DNA of 32,417 nucleotides from Clostridiales bacterium GWF2_38_85 (GTDB lineage Bacteria; Bacillota; Clostridia; Oscillospirales; CAG-382): assembly GCA_001797275.1 (NCBI GenBank), contig MGOY01000015.1:1-32417 (forward strand), given 5' to 3'. The notes beneath the pieces are model-generated. The model searched no databases. It had not been told where the DNA came from and was given only the letters and a program-made list of their open reading frames with translations. Below are positions 23,795-32,329 of this stretch, piece after piece. Position 1 is the stretch's first letter, and each line of letters opens with the position of its first letter. The translations under genes and the position numbers were made by a program.

Positions 23795-26339
23795 AATAAT
23801 ATCTATTTTTATTTTAATAAACCTATTAATATTAATATTCCCGGTGAGCAGCGTTAGCGCTGCTTCACCGAGCTTAGGTGATTTAGAAAAGACTCCCCCT
23901 ACTATATCAGCAGAGGGAGACAAATTGGTAATGCCAGAAAGCCCACTAAGCGGGTACAAAATTAAACTATTTGGCTCCGATAATTTACAAACTGTGGATT
24001 TAGAGGGCAATATACATACTCCGCTTATTGATACTGTAGTAAATTTAATCTATAAAGCTGTTTCCATTATTGATCCTGATGAATATATTGTTGGTAACTT
24101 CAATGTTAATATTTTAATTAAAGGGCAGTACATTAAAAATGTTGAAGATAATACAGAGCCAATTGTTCTTCCATCACTCCGTGAATGGAAAGGTACACAA
24201 GGCAAAATTTCTTTAGCAGAAACAAGTCGAATTGTTGTGAATAGTTATAAATTGATTGATAAAGCAAAAATACTACATGATAATATTAAAGATATGCTCG
24301 GACTTAACTTGAAAATAATTATTGATGAACCTAATGATAATGATATATATTTATCTCTTACAGACAAAAACCCTGAGTTGGGGAACGAAGGATATTATCT
24401 TGAAGTAGGGAAATATGTTTCTGTTAATGCTTATTCATTAAATGGTATTAGTTATGGTGGAATAAGCCTTATTCAGATTGCATATCAAAGCGAAAGTAAA
24501 TGCGCGTTACCATGTGGAATTGCGAGAGATTATCCTAAATATATAGTTCGCAGTGCACATTTAGATGTTGCACGGGCTTGGATCAATATGGATTATCTTT
24601 CAGAAATAACAAAATATTGTGCATGGTATAAAATCAACGATTTACATTTACATATCAATGATTGGGGTGGCAATGGTTATGAAGCATTCAGACTGGAGAA
24701 CAATTTTAAAGGATTAGCTGCTGATGATGGATATTATACGAAAGATGAATATCGTGAATTTCAAAAAATAGCATTAACATTAGGGATAAATATTGTTACT
24801 GAAATAGATACACCAGCACATGCGACTAGTTTTCAACGAATCATGCCTGAAATTCCAATATTAAGTTGGAGTTATCTTGATATTACATCTCCCCAAACTC
24901 TCGCTTCTATAAAGCAATTACTTGATGAATATCTTGATGGAGATGATCCTGTTTTTGCTTCACATTATGTTGATATTGGAACAGATGAATTTCCAAGAGA
25001 ATATGGTGAATATATGAGAGTGTATATTGCAGAATTACTCAAATATATCAGAAGCAAAGAATTTACTCCAAGATTGTGGGCATTATTTGGTGGAGATGAT
25101 AGTTATGATGGTAACACTACTGTAAAAGGTTATGCTCAGGCATCGTACGCTGTTCCATTAATGCAGGATTCACAGACTTTAATGGATTATGGGTATGATA
25201 TCATTAATGCTATTCAATTACTTTACATTGTCCCGGGTGGGCCTTTCGGTTATGCAGATTATATGGATATAAAATATTTATATAATCATTGGGAAGCAAA
25301 TTACTATTCATACGACGGGGCTTCCAAAGAATTACTCGGCCACCCACAATTTGCTGGCGCAATGTTTTGTTTGTGGAATGATTTATATACCACAAACAGT
25401 GGTTTCTCTATTTTTGATATTTTTAATCGTTTTAAAGATGGTGTAATGTTAATTAGCGAAAAAACTTGGTATGGTGAAAAACGAAGTGATCAAACTGCAG
25501 ATGATTTTACTAAAAAAATCGAAGTGCTTAGTAAAAAGGTACCATTAGTAAATCCTTCTCGGTTAATCGATTCAAAAAATGATATTATTATCGATGTTAA
25601 TTTTGAGAACTGCATAACAGATAATTCTGAAAATGCTTATAATATAAATTTAATCAATACTGAATTAGAATCACAAAATGATAATACCTATTTAAAGTTT
25701 AACGGTAACGGATATATATCCTTACCGTTTGATAGCGTAGGCTTCCCTTATACTATTTCATTCGACTTGTATTTAAATGGAATTCCAGCTCCGGATACAA
25801 CATTATTTGATGGGAAAGATGGTACACTTTATTTAAACATTGACAATACCCGTAAAATAGGATTTCGAAGAGGTATATATACATTTATATATGATTTTTC
25901 GTTACCAGTTGGTCAATGGTATAATATAAAATTAACCTGTGATAGTAAAGATACTATATTAATTGCAAATAATAAATATAAATTTATTGCTAATAATCAA
26001 AAGTATTCAAATGAGAGTAACTCAACGACATTTGTATTACCTGTTGAACAAATAGGAAAAGGATTTATTGGAGCTATTGATAACATATTAATTTTAAAAA
26101 CAAACACTGATACATCATTATATGATTTAAATTATAATATTGATAATACTTCTCAAATAGATAACCAAACGAAAAATGTAGAAAGTATAATAATATCAAA
26201 GTCAGATGAGTTGTCAAGGTCATTAATTAAAAAACCAAAAAATAATGAGAATGTAATTACATTTATCTTGATAGTAATAACATTAATTATTTTTATTATA
26301 ATTCATATCAAAAAAAGAAAAAATGATAGGGGCGCTTAA
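23781..26339 (+). CDS. Secreted, membrane-anchored GH20 beta-N-acetylhexosaminidase-like enzyme
   Basis: An 852-residue paralogue of the enzyme at 14572, here with a clear signal peptide (IISIFILINLLILIFPVSSV, then SAAS). The same Ig-like region (GYKIKLFGSDNLQ) and GH20b domain are followed by the GH20 barrel (~250-575): DVARAWINMDYLSEITKYCA, NDLHLHINDWGG, VTEIDTPAHA, and VDIGTDEFPREY with the catalytic Asp402-Glu403 pair. A LamG-like domain (~600-770) follows. The C-terminus is a membrane helix (VITFILIVITLIIFIIIHI) with the basic tail KKRKN instead of the discoidin domain of the other copy. It would act on the cell surface on N-acetylhexosamine-capped glycans. It has no separate ribosome binding site and overlaps both neighbours, so it depends on translational coupling. 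Confidence 0.88.
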   Translation: MKKARIISIFILINLLILIFPVSSVSAASPSLGDLEKTPPTISAEGDKLVMPESPLSGYKIKLFGSDNLQTVDLEGNIHTPLIDTVVNLIYKAVSIIDPDEYIVGNFNVNILIKGQYIKNVEDNTEPIVLPSLREWKGTQGKISLAETSRIVVNSYKLIDKAKILHDNIKDMLGLNLKIIIDEPNDNDIYLSLTDKNPELGNEGYYLEVGKYVSVNAYSLNGISYGGISLIQIAYQSESKCALPCGIARDYPKYIVRSAHLDVARAWINMDYLSEITKYCAWYKINDLHLHINDWGGNGYEAFRLENNFKGLAADDGYYTKDEYREFQKIALTLGINIVTEIDTPAHATSFQRIMPEIPILSWSYLDITSPQTLASIKQLLDEYLDGDDPVFASHYVDIGTDEFPREYGEYMRVYIAELLKYIRSKEFTPRLWALFGGDDSYDGNTTVKGYAQASYAVPLMQDSQTLMDYGYDIINAIQLLYIVPGGPFGYADYMDIKYLYNHWEANYYSYDGASKELLGHPQFAGAMFCLWNDLYTTNSGFSIFDIFNRFKDGVMLISEKTWYGEKRSDQTADDFTKKIEVLSKKVPLVNPSRLIDSKNDIIIDVNFENCITDNSENAYNINLINTELESQNDNTYLKFNGNGYISLPFDSVGFPYTISFDLYLNGIPAPDTTLFDGKDGTLYLNIDNTRKIGFRRGIYTFIYDFSLPVGQWYNIKLTCDSKDTILIANNKYKFIANNQKYSNESNSTTFVLPVEQIGKGFIGAIDNILILKTNTDTSLYDLNYNIDNTSQIDNQTKNVESIIISKSDELSRSLIKKPKNNENVITFILIVITLIIFIIIHIKKRKNDRGA

Positions 26340-27645
26340 TATTTTATACCTTACAGACAATTGTTTTTTAAAAGAAAAAAGAACAAAATATGTTATTCAA
26401 CAAGATACTAAAGATAAGCATTTAAAAGATATTTTCCTTTATATATTAAAAAATGGTACAGCGACAAGAGCAACACTTGCAAAAACATTAAGAATTAGTG
26501 CGCCAGCTGTTTCTTCACTAGTTGACGAGGAAATAAAAATGGGTCTCCTTAATGAATATATTGAAGGCAAAAATTATAATGTAGGACGTCCTCCTGTTAC
26601 TCTTAAAGTGAATAATAGTGTTATAAATATTCCTGTCATAATATTTAAACGTTCAGGATTTAAATTCACTTTATATGATTTAAGCTTTAATGAACTTGAA
26701 ACATTTTTCGTACCATATATATCTGATTTTACTGATGGAATAAATTATGATGAAAACATTGTTACTCCACCCAAATTAATACCAACTAATATCGTGGTAG
26801 ATTCGATCATTGATATTTTAGATAAACGTTCAAAAATATTCGTAAAATCTAAAATGAATGCACTTATTATTTCATTCCCTGGAAATATATGCGAAGGCAG
26901 TAAATTTTTTGTTTCGATTCCTATGCGTGCTCAAATTTCTTATGATGTACTTGAAAAATTACAGAAATATTATGATAATAAACCATTATTATTTGGTAAT
27001 GATTCATTATTTTATGCGTACGCTGAACGAAACTTTAATAATACTTCATTAAAAGATAATAAACAGGATGATTTGATTTTTATTAATATTAACATTGGTA
27101 TTGGCGCAGGAATAATATATAATGGAGAATTGGTTACTGATTTAATTACATCAGAAATAGGGCACATAACAATTAATTATAATGGTGTACAATGTCAATG
27201 TGGAAGTCGTGGATGCCTTGAACGCTATATAAATATTAATATTTTAATTAATGAAGTAAAAAATGAAATAAAAAATGGTCGTGACAGCGAAGTAATTCGC
27301 CTAGTTAATTATAATATAAATGCATTAAGCTTGAATGAATTACGTTTAGCATATGAGAACAATGACGAACTTGTATGTGAAATAATAAAAAAAGCAGCAG
27401 AGCAACTTGCATTTGGGATTAGTAATATGGTTTCTATTTTTACAATTAAGAACATAATAATAGGTGGTGGAATAGAAACTTTAGGTAATAAATTTTTAGA
27501 AACGGTTATTGCTAAAAGCAAAGTTGTTGGATTACGTCAATTAATGAATGATATACATATATCATATCCCCAAAAAGGTGTTAATGGTGAAAGCATAGGC
27601 GCTATCAGGTATTATATTGAAAAGTATTTAAAAATCGATAATTAA
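26323..27645 (+). CDS. ROK-family transcriptional regulator
   Basis: A 440-residue NagC/Mlc/XylR-type regulator. A winged helix-turn-helix (~residues 33-85: NGTATRATLAKTLRISAPAV) with the wing motif NVGRPPVTLKV binds DNA. The ROK sugar-binding domain follows, with FGNDSLFYAYAE, NINIGIGAGIIYNGEL and the zinc/ROK signature EIGHITINYNGVQCQCGSRG (His281, Cys291, Cys293, Cys298). The kinase ATP loop (DxGxT) is absent from the expected place, so it is a regulator, not a kinase. The start overlaps the GH20 gene by 17 bases, placing it in the same operon, where it probably represses the locus until the sugar product accumulates. Confidence 0.9.
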   Translation: MIGALNILYLTDNCFLKEKRTKYVIQQDTKDKHLKDIFLYILKNGTATRATLAKTLRISAPAVSSLVDEEIKMGLLNEYIEGKNYNVGRPPVTLKVNNSVINIPVIIFKRSGFKFTLYDLSFNELETFFVPYISDFTDGINYDENIVTPPKLIPTNIVVDSIIDILDKRSKIFVKSKMNALIISFPGNICEGSKFFVSIPMRAQISYDVLEKLQKYYDNKPLLFGNDSLFYAYAERNFNNTSLKDNKQDDLIFININIGIGAGIIYNGELVTDLITSEIGHITINYNGVQCQCGSRGCLERYININILINEVKNEIKNGRDSEVIRLVNYNINALSLNELRLAYENNDELVCEIIKKAAEQLAFGISNMVSIFTIKNIIIGGGIETLGNKFLETVIAKSKVVGLRQLMNDIHISYPQKGVNGESIGAIRYYIEKYLKIDN

Positions 27646-27871
27646 AATATAAGATAGTAAAATTTGAAATGTATTATTAACGGCCGCATTATACTGCTGA
27701 GCCAGATACTTGATGGCATGACAATTTTATTTGAAAAAAAATCATTGATATTATCGAACAGAACGAAGTAAAAAATTATACCGATCTTGAAATAATTGAT
27801 GCAGCAGGGAAATTTGTATGAATGCGTCGGCGCAAACCATGCAGTCGGAGCGGAATGTCCGAGGTGGTGGA

Positions 27872-28153
27872 ATGAATGTAAACGTCATGACGGTGAAGCT
27901 GTATGCCCCTTGGGTGTGCACAGCCTGAAAGAAAAGAGAATGATTGTGAAAAGCCTGTGTGAAAAGCTTCGCAACAAATTCCATGTATCCGTTATTGAAA
28001 GCGATGAACAGGATATTCACCAAACCGTGATCCTGTCCATTGTTCCATTCGAACCAGACCGCGATGGCTGACAATATGAGCGAGGCAATCCGGACCTTCA
28101 TGGAACGCATTACCGACGCGGAAATTGTTGATATTTGGGTGGAGAACAGATGA
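27872..28153 (+). pseudogene. DUF503 (YlxP-like) protein gene with two frameshifts
   Basis: Three frame segments make one ~93-residue DUF503 protein: MNVNVMTVKLYAPWV, then HSLKEKRMIVKSLCEKLRNK with FHVSVIESDEQDIHQTVILS, then MADNMSEAIRTFMERITDAE ending at a TGA at 28151. H-S-L-K-E-K-R is the signature of this family, whose members usually sit near ribosome maturation genes. The first break is an extra TG (GTGTGCAC) near 27918 and the second lies near 28065. A GAGGTGG ribosome binding site precedes the ATG. Between the ROK gene and this one (27646-27871) I see no recognisable gene. Confidence 0.7.
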
Positions 28154-28212
28154 CGAAAGAGCGGGACTTAAGGCGCATTCATAATAAGCATACGTGATAG
28201 TATCGCATTACG

Positions 28213-28449
28213 ATGAATGCTGGCTACCGGGAGGGAACAGAGAAACGCCCAAGTGACCGTGTGCACCTTTTAACGAAAGGTCGGTACCGTGTGCATTTTG
28301 TATCAAACTCGTGTCCTTTGCTAAAAACGCTTTACAGTCAACTTTTTGAGCATGAGAGAATCTGGATTAAACTCCTCGACACAGCAACAGTGATAGCGGA
28401 CAGCAAGATCATGTTTCGTTTCAAAAGCGGAGCGGAGATAAAGGTATAG
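28213..28449 (+). pseudogene. Possible C-terminal remnant of a serine recombinase
   Basis: A 78-residue frame whose last 40 residues, LFEHERIWIKLLDTATVIAD then SKIMFRFKSGAEIKV, resemble the end of large serine recombinases (x-x-W-x-x-L-V-D-K-V-x-V-Y-x-D-x-x-x-x-F-x-F-x-x-G-x-E-I). The front part is not recognisable and there is no ribosome binding site. The truncated recombinase at 29404 lacks exactly such an end but is on the other strand, so a different source element, or an inversion, would be required. Confidence 0.35.
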
Positions 28450-28556
28450 ACGAAAGGTCGCAGGTTGAAAACTGTAAAATATATAAAGGAAGACCACAAA
28501 GTTTAATGATATGCTCCCTGTCAAGTAGACAGACGAAAAAACAAAAATACTGTATC

Positions 28557-28591
28557 AATTCTCCCTGCTGTGCAGCAGGGAGAATTTTTTT
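28557..28591 (+). terminator. Perfect palindrome terminator at the transposase end
   Basis: AATTCTCCCTGCTG (28557-28570) and CAGCAGGGAGAATT (28573-28586) are perfectly complementary with two bases between them, followed by a T-run to 28591. On the plus strand it is a strong intrinsic terminator that would stop transcription entering the antisense side of the transposase. Confidence 0.75.
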
Positions 28592-29447
28592 ACGCTGCGC
28601 AATGAAGTTCCATGGGTGTCATACAACGCAATCGTTTTTGGTAACGGCGTGTATTATAGAAAGAAATATAATTTTCGATGGCGGTTGTCAACTCCTCTAC
28701 GGAAGTGAATTTACGCAGATAGTACATTTCGGATTTCAGAATACCCCAATAACCTTCCATAGGACCGTTGTCTATATAATGTCCGACTCGTGACATACTC
28801 TGCCGCATTTTTGCTGCTTCAAGTTTTGAATGAAATGTTTTACTTGTGTACTGGTAGCCACGGTCACTGTGAAACAGCGGATGTGCGTCCGGATTGGCAG
28901 CAACCGCATCATCAAATGTATCAAAAGCAAGCTGATTGTTGTTGCTTGAGCCTATCCTGTATGCAACGATTCGTCTATCATACAGGTCAAGGATCGCGCT
29001 CAAATACAGCTTTTTTACTTCAACTCCGACATAATATTTGAATTCTGTAACATCTGTCAGCCATTTTTCATTCGGTCTGTCTGCATGAAATTCTCGGTTC
29101 AGAATATTTTCTGCGGTTACCTCTGGCGTTGACCGAATATATGTGTATCGCTTTTTTCGGCATACGGATTTAAGATGAAGAATATTCATAAGACGATATA
29201 TCCGTTTGTGATTGTATTGTACATTATGCCCACGGTTCAGTGCAATTGTCATCTGACGATATCCGAGAATACCATCCTGTTCCTCGTAAAGCTCCTTAAT
29301 CCATTCAACAATCTGTTCATTCAACAACTGACTTTGGATTGGTGCTCTCTTTAACCATTTGTAGTAAGCGGAACGATTCAAATGTATTAATCGACAAAGT
29401 TTCTTAATAGGATATTGTTCTGTATCGTGAAGATATTTTACCGCCAT
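28590..29447 (-). CDS. IS3-family transposase OrfB (N-terminus lost)
   Basis: A 285-residue OrfB with an HTH_21-like region (KKLCRLIHLNRSAYYKWLKR, EEQDGILGYRQMTIALNRGH) and the rve DDE domain. The catalytic residues are visible: NEKWLTDVTEF (first Asp), LFHSDRGYQYTSKTFHSKLE (second Asp), and PMEGYWGILKSEMYY (Glu), ending YQKRLRCMTPMEL. The catalytic core is complete. In intact elements OrfB is made by frameshifting from OrfA, which is missing. The ATG at 29447 is internal sequence at the junction and lacks a ribosome binding site, so expression is doubtful. Confidence 0.8.
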   Translation of the reverse strand: MAVKYLHDTEQYPIKKLCRLIHLNRSAYYKWLKRAPIQSQLLNEQIVEWIKELYEEQDGILGYRQMTIALNRGHNVQYNHKRIYRLMNILHLKSVCRKKRYTYIRSTPEVTAENILNREFHADRPNEKWLTDVTEFKYYVGVEVKKLYLSAILDLYDRRIVAYRIGSSNNNQLAFDTFDDAVAANPDAHPLFHSDRGYQYTSKTFHSKLEAAKMRQSMSRVGHYIDNGPMEGYWGILKSEMYYLRKFTSVEELTTAIENYISFYNTRRYQKRLRCMTPMELHCAA

Positions 29448-30504
29448 ATCGGTTGTTGCAGTACCAGTAAAATCTTCTTTGCGTTCCGGAGTGCGCCGAT
29501 TTCAACCCGTACAAACCGCCACAATCACCGCATATTATTTTTGATGATAGTACAGAGGAGCAACTATAGCGAAGTCCATATTCACTCCGTCTTTTTTGGA
29601 GCAGTTCCTGCGTATAATCAAAAGTTGCTCTTGGTATGATGGCATCGTGACCATCTGTCACATAATATTTTGGGAGCTCTCCCACATTGACTTTTTCCTT
29701 CTTGGTGAGGAAATCAACAACATAGCGTTTTTGTAGAAGCGCGTCACCTTTGTATTTTTCGTTTATAAGAATGCTTATTACGACAGTTTGACTCCATTTG
29801 TTCTTACCAGACGGCGTTGCAATCTCTGCGTTATCAAGATAATGGACGATGGCAATCATGGACTTCCCTTCAAGGAATAGTTTGAAAATGAGCCGAATTA
29901 TGTCTGCTTGCATCTCATTTACCACAAACCCTCCGTTGATGCCACGGTCGTAGCCAAGAAAATTTTTGAATGGAACAGAGTATTTTCCGTCTGCAAATTT
30001 CTTTTGTATGCCCCAAGCTACATTCTCCGATATGGATTGGCTTTCGTCCTGTGCCATACTCGAAAGCAGAGTAAGCATAAACTCACTCTTTGAGTCAAAT
30101 GTCCACAAATCCTCTTTTTCAAAGTAAACCTCGGTCCCAATTTCTTTTAACCTACGTATGTATGTTAAAGAATCTACCGTATTTCGTGCAAAGCGGGATA
30201 TGGACTTTGTAATAATTAAATTGAATTTATGTAATTCTGCATCTGCCATCATCTTATTGAAGCCATCACGATTTTTATGTGACGTTCCGCTTATGCCTTC
30301 ATCAGAATAAAGACCACAAAATTCCCATTCAGATTGGGCAGCTACCAGTTTCGTGTAGTAATCCTTTTGAGCTTCTACACTATTCAACTGCTCATTGCTT
30401 GACGTGGATACTCTGGCATATATTGCAACTTTACGGTAAGTCGGGAGTATTTTGTGTATATCAAGTGTTTTCGGATATGTAGTAATCTTTCGTATTGTCT
30501 TCAT
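29404..30504 (-). CDS. Serine recombinase, C-terminus replaced by IS3 fragment
   Basis: A 366-residue truncated large serine recombinase. The resolvase catalytic domain (~residues 25-165) has VAIYARVSTSSNEQ with the nucleophilic Ser, DEGISGTSHKNRDGFNKMM, and ITKSISRFARNTVDSLTYIR with the active-site Arg. The recombinase domain follows (LGYDRGINGGFVVNEMQADI, ATPSGKNKWSQTVVISILIN), then the zinc ribbon (ICGDCGGLYGLK ... FYWYCNN). After CNNRY the reading frame enters IS3 DNA in the wrong frame and ends. The second half of the zinc ribbon and the coiled coil are missing, so it is probably inactive. ATG at 30504; only a weak ribosome binding site. It closely follows a small companion ORF. Confidence 0.8.
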   Translation of the reverse strand: MKTIRKITTYPKTLDIHKILPTYRKVAIYARVSTSSNEQLNSVEAQKDYYTKLVAAQSEWEFCGLYSDEGISGTSHKNRDGFNKMMADAELHKFNLIITKSISRFARNTVDSLTYIRRLKEIGTEVYFEKEDLWTFDSKSEFMLTLLSSMAQDESQSISENVAWGIQKKFADGKYSVPFKNFLGYDRGINGGFVVNEMQADIIRLIFKLFLEGKSMIAIVHYLDNAEIATPSGKNKWSQTVVISILINEKYKGDALLQKRYVVDFLTKKEKVNVGELPKYYVTDGHDAIIPRATFDYTQELLQKRRSEYGLRYSCSSVLSSKIICGDCGGLYGLKSAHSGTQRRFYWYCNNRYGGKISSRYRTISY

Positions 30505-30508
30505 TGCA

Positions 30509-30706
30509 TCAATCCAAAGAGCCAATGAGTGGCTTTATTTGTTTTTGTGCTCTTTTACGAGCTAATTCGGCTTCTTCAGCAGTAATAAGTCCTGCCCTTT
30601 TCAGATTCAGAAGCAACAGCTTAATAAGTTGGTAATCAATTTCTTTTTTGGCATCTTTCTTGTTTATAAGCAAACCCTCCTTGCTGCGTTTGCTTATAGT
30701 AATCAC
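30509..30706 (-). CDS. Small SHOCT-like ORF upstream of the serine recombinase
   Basis: Up to 65 residues; the conserved part is KEIDYQLIKLLLLNLKRAGL and ITAEEAELARKRAQKQIKP. It resembles the short SHOCT-like proteins often found directly before serine recombinases in Clostridia integrative elements (x-I-x-Y-x-x-x-x-x-L-L-x-x-x-x-x-x-G-L-I-T-x-E-E). The start is unclear: the ATG at 30706 lacks a ribosome binding site, and the obvious AAGGAGG is inside the ORF with only a TTG almost touching it. Its stop overlaps the region of the recombinase start, so the two are coupled. Confidence 0.5.
   Translation of the reverse strand: MITISKRSKEGLLINKKDAKKEIDYQLIKLLLLNLKRAGLITAEEAELARKRAQKQIKPLIGSLD
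30665..30698. repeat. 11-bp inverted repeat enclosing AAGGAGG
   Basis: On the plus strand TATAAGCAAAC (30665-30675) and GTTTGCTTATA (30688-30698) are perfectly complementary around a 12-base loop that carries, on the minus strand, AAGGAGG. It lies at the 5' end of the small SHOCT-like ORF. It may regulate translation by displaying or masking the ribosome binding site, or be a recombinase binding site. Confidence 0.6.
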
Positions 30707-30839
30707 TCTAAATCGATAAAAAGTAAAGTCTATTTTTGCTTTTTTTCTATAATATTAGTTTTTGATTGCATACTGCGTAGAACGATTCATACCTGCGCAG
30801 AACTTTTCCTCTGCCAAAATGCACCCTGTATTAAAGTTA

Positions 30840-32329
30840 TCAGCCTCCACCATCATCAACACACGTTGATTTATCAGAAGAAAACTGCCCGTGAATGTCT
30901 GATCCACATTCACATGAAGGGTGGTTTTCTTTTATTGTATCTTCATCAAGTTCTAAGTTGATACTGGGAAAGAAATTAAAATTAACCATTACATGATCGG
31001 GATATACTATTATCTTTGATATATACATATCAATAACTTGTTGTAAATTCTTTAGCTCTCCTGAAGATAATTGTTCTCGTATTTTTTCAAATACGATTTT
31101 AATATCATCCTCAGTAACAGTAGTTATTTTGTTCTCGTTTTGCAGAGCTTCAATTTTACTCTCAATCTGCACTTTTTCTTTTTCATATCCTTTTAACTTT
31201 TCGAATAGAGCTTGAGATTGAGTTTGCATTAATAGATTAACTAAACTATCAATGTTTTTTGAAACATCGTTTAAGTTGTTTTTATACATTTTCATCTTAC
31301 TCATATAGCCTTTACTTCTCTCTTTAAGAAAACGGTTGTATTCCTCAGTTATAAAAGGTATGAATTTATCATTGAAAACATATTCAGATAATTTACCCAA
31401 AACAGAACTTTCTATATAGTTACGGCTCAAGTCTTTGTTTTGACAGTCTATGCTGTGATTCCTATATCGTTTATTACAAATGTAAGCGACACATTTAGTC
31501 TTATCACCTCTATTTCGATTTGTTCCAATATAAGCACCACCACAAACACCACAAACCATTTTAGTACGCAGTAGATATACTTCCTTTGCTCTACTGCTTT
31601 TCTGTGTTTTCTTACGGTTTTTCAATTTTTTCTGTACCATTTTATAATCATCAACAGATATAATAACAGGTACAGCACCTTCAATACGGACAATATCTTC
31701 AGGATCTTTATATTTATGACCGTTTCTTTTACCATCAACATCCTTAGGAGCAGAGCGATTATAAATATATACACCTGTGTATTTCTCATTCAATAGAATA
31801 CTAAATATTGATGTTTTAGTGAATGGTAGTCCTCTTTTAGTTTTATAACCAATATGATTTAATTCGTCTATAATCTCACTATAACCATAACATTCAAGTG
31901 TTCTTTTGAATATAATTCTGACTGCTTCAGCCTCATACTCATTGATGATAAGTTTTCTTGTATTTGGATCAACATCATATCCTAACGGCGGAGTACCGCC
32001 TGTATGAATGCCTTTATAAGCATTCTCCATCTTGCCTTTTTGCACTTCTCTTGCAAGATTTTTAGAATAGTATTCTGCCATTGCTTCAAGCACAGATTCA
32101 AGAATAATACTTTTCGGACTATCTTCATCTATATTTTCTAAAACACTTATTAAAGAAACATTGTGTCTTTTTAACTCCATTCGATAACCTATACTATCTT
32201 GTCTGTTTCTCGAAAACCGATCCAATTTATGAACTAATACAACATGAAATTTATTTGAAGCTGAATCTTTTATCATTCGTAAAAATTCCGGTCGTTGATC
32301 TGTAGTTGCTGATTTAGCACGATCTGTCA
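30840..32329 (-). pseudogene. Large serine recombinase disrupted in its catalytic domain by an IS
   Basis: About 496 residues of a large serine recombinase remain, beginning DRAKSATTDQRPEFLRMIKD (the D-x-A-x-S-x-T segment after helix B). Then come VVLVHKLDRFSRNRQDSIGY (active-site Arg), the recombinase domain (GGTPPLGYDVDPNTRKLIIN), a complete zinc ribbon (MVCGVCGGAYIGTNRN ... YICNKRYRNHSIDCQNKDL), and a long Lys/Glu-rich coiled coil (~residues 340-430). The first ~50 residues with the nucleophilic Ser are cut away at 32330 by an IS end. Everything before DRAKS in the current frame (MLQLYYT) is IS sequence. The missing codons may lie beyond the IS outside the window. Confidence 0.8.

Larger units (their letters stand above)
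28507..29450 (-). mobile_element. 5'-truncated IS3-family element
   Basis: This fragment comprises most of orfB and a probable right end near 28507 (plus strand TGATATGCTCCC followed by CTGTCAAGTAGACAG, ending in the TG/CA expected of the family). The left end and orfA are missing; at about 29450 the sequence changes directly into a serine recombinase gene. It is a different element from the one at 12870 and 32330. Confidence 0.6.

Noticed and set aside
27751-28110. A 119-residue minus-strand ORF over the DUF503 region.
   Set aside because: The plus strand carries recognisable DUF503 motifs in three frames; the minus frame is a shadow.
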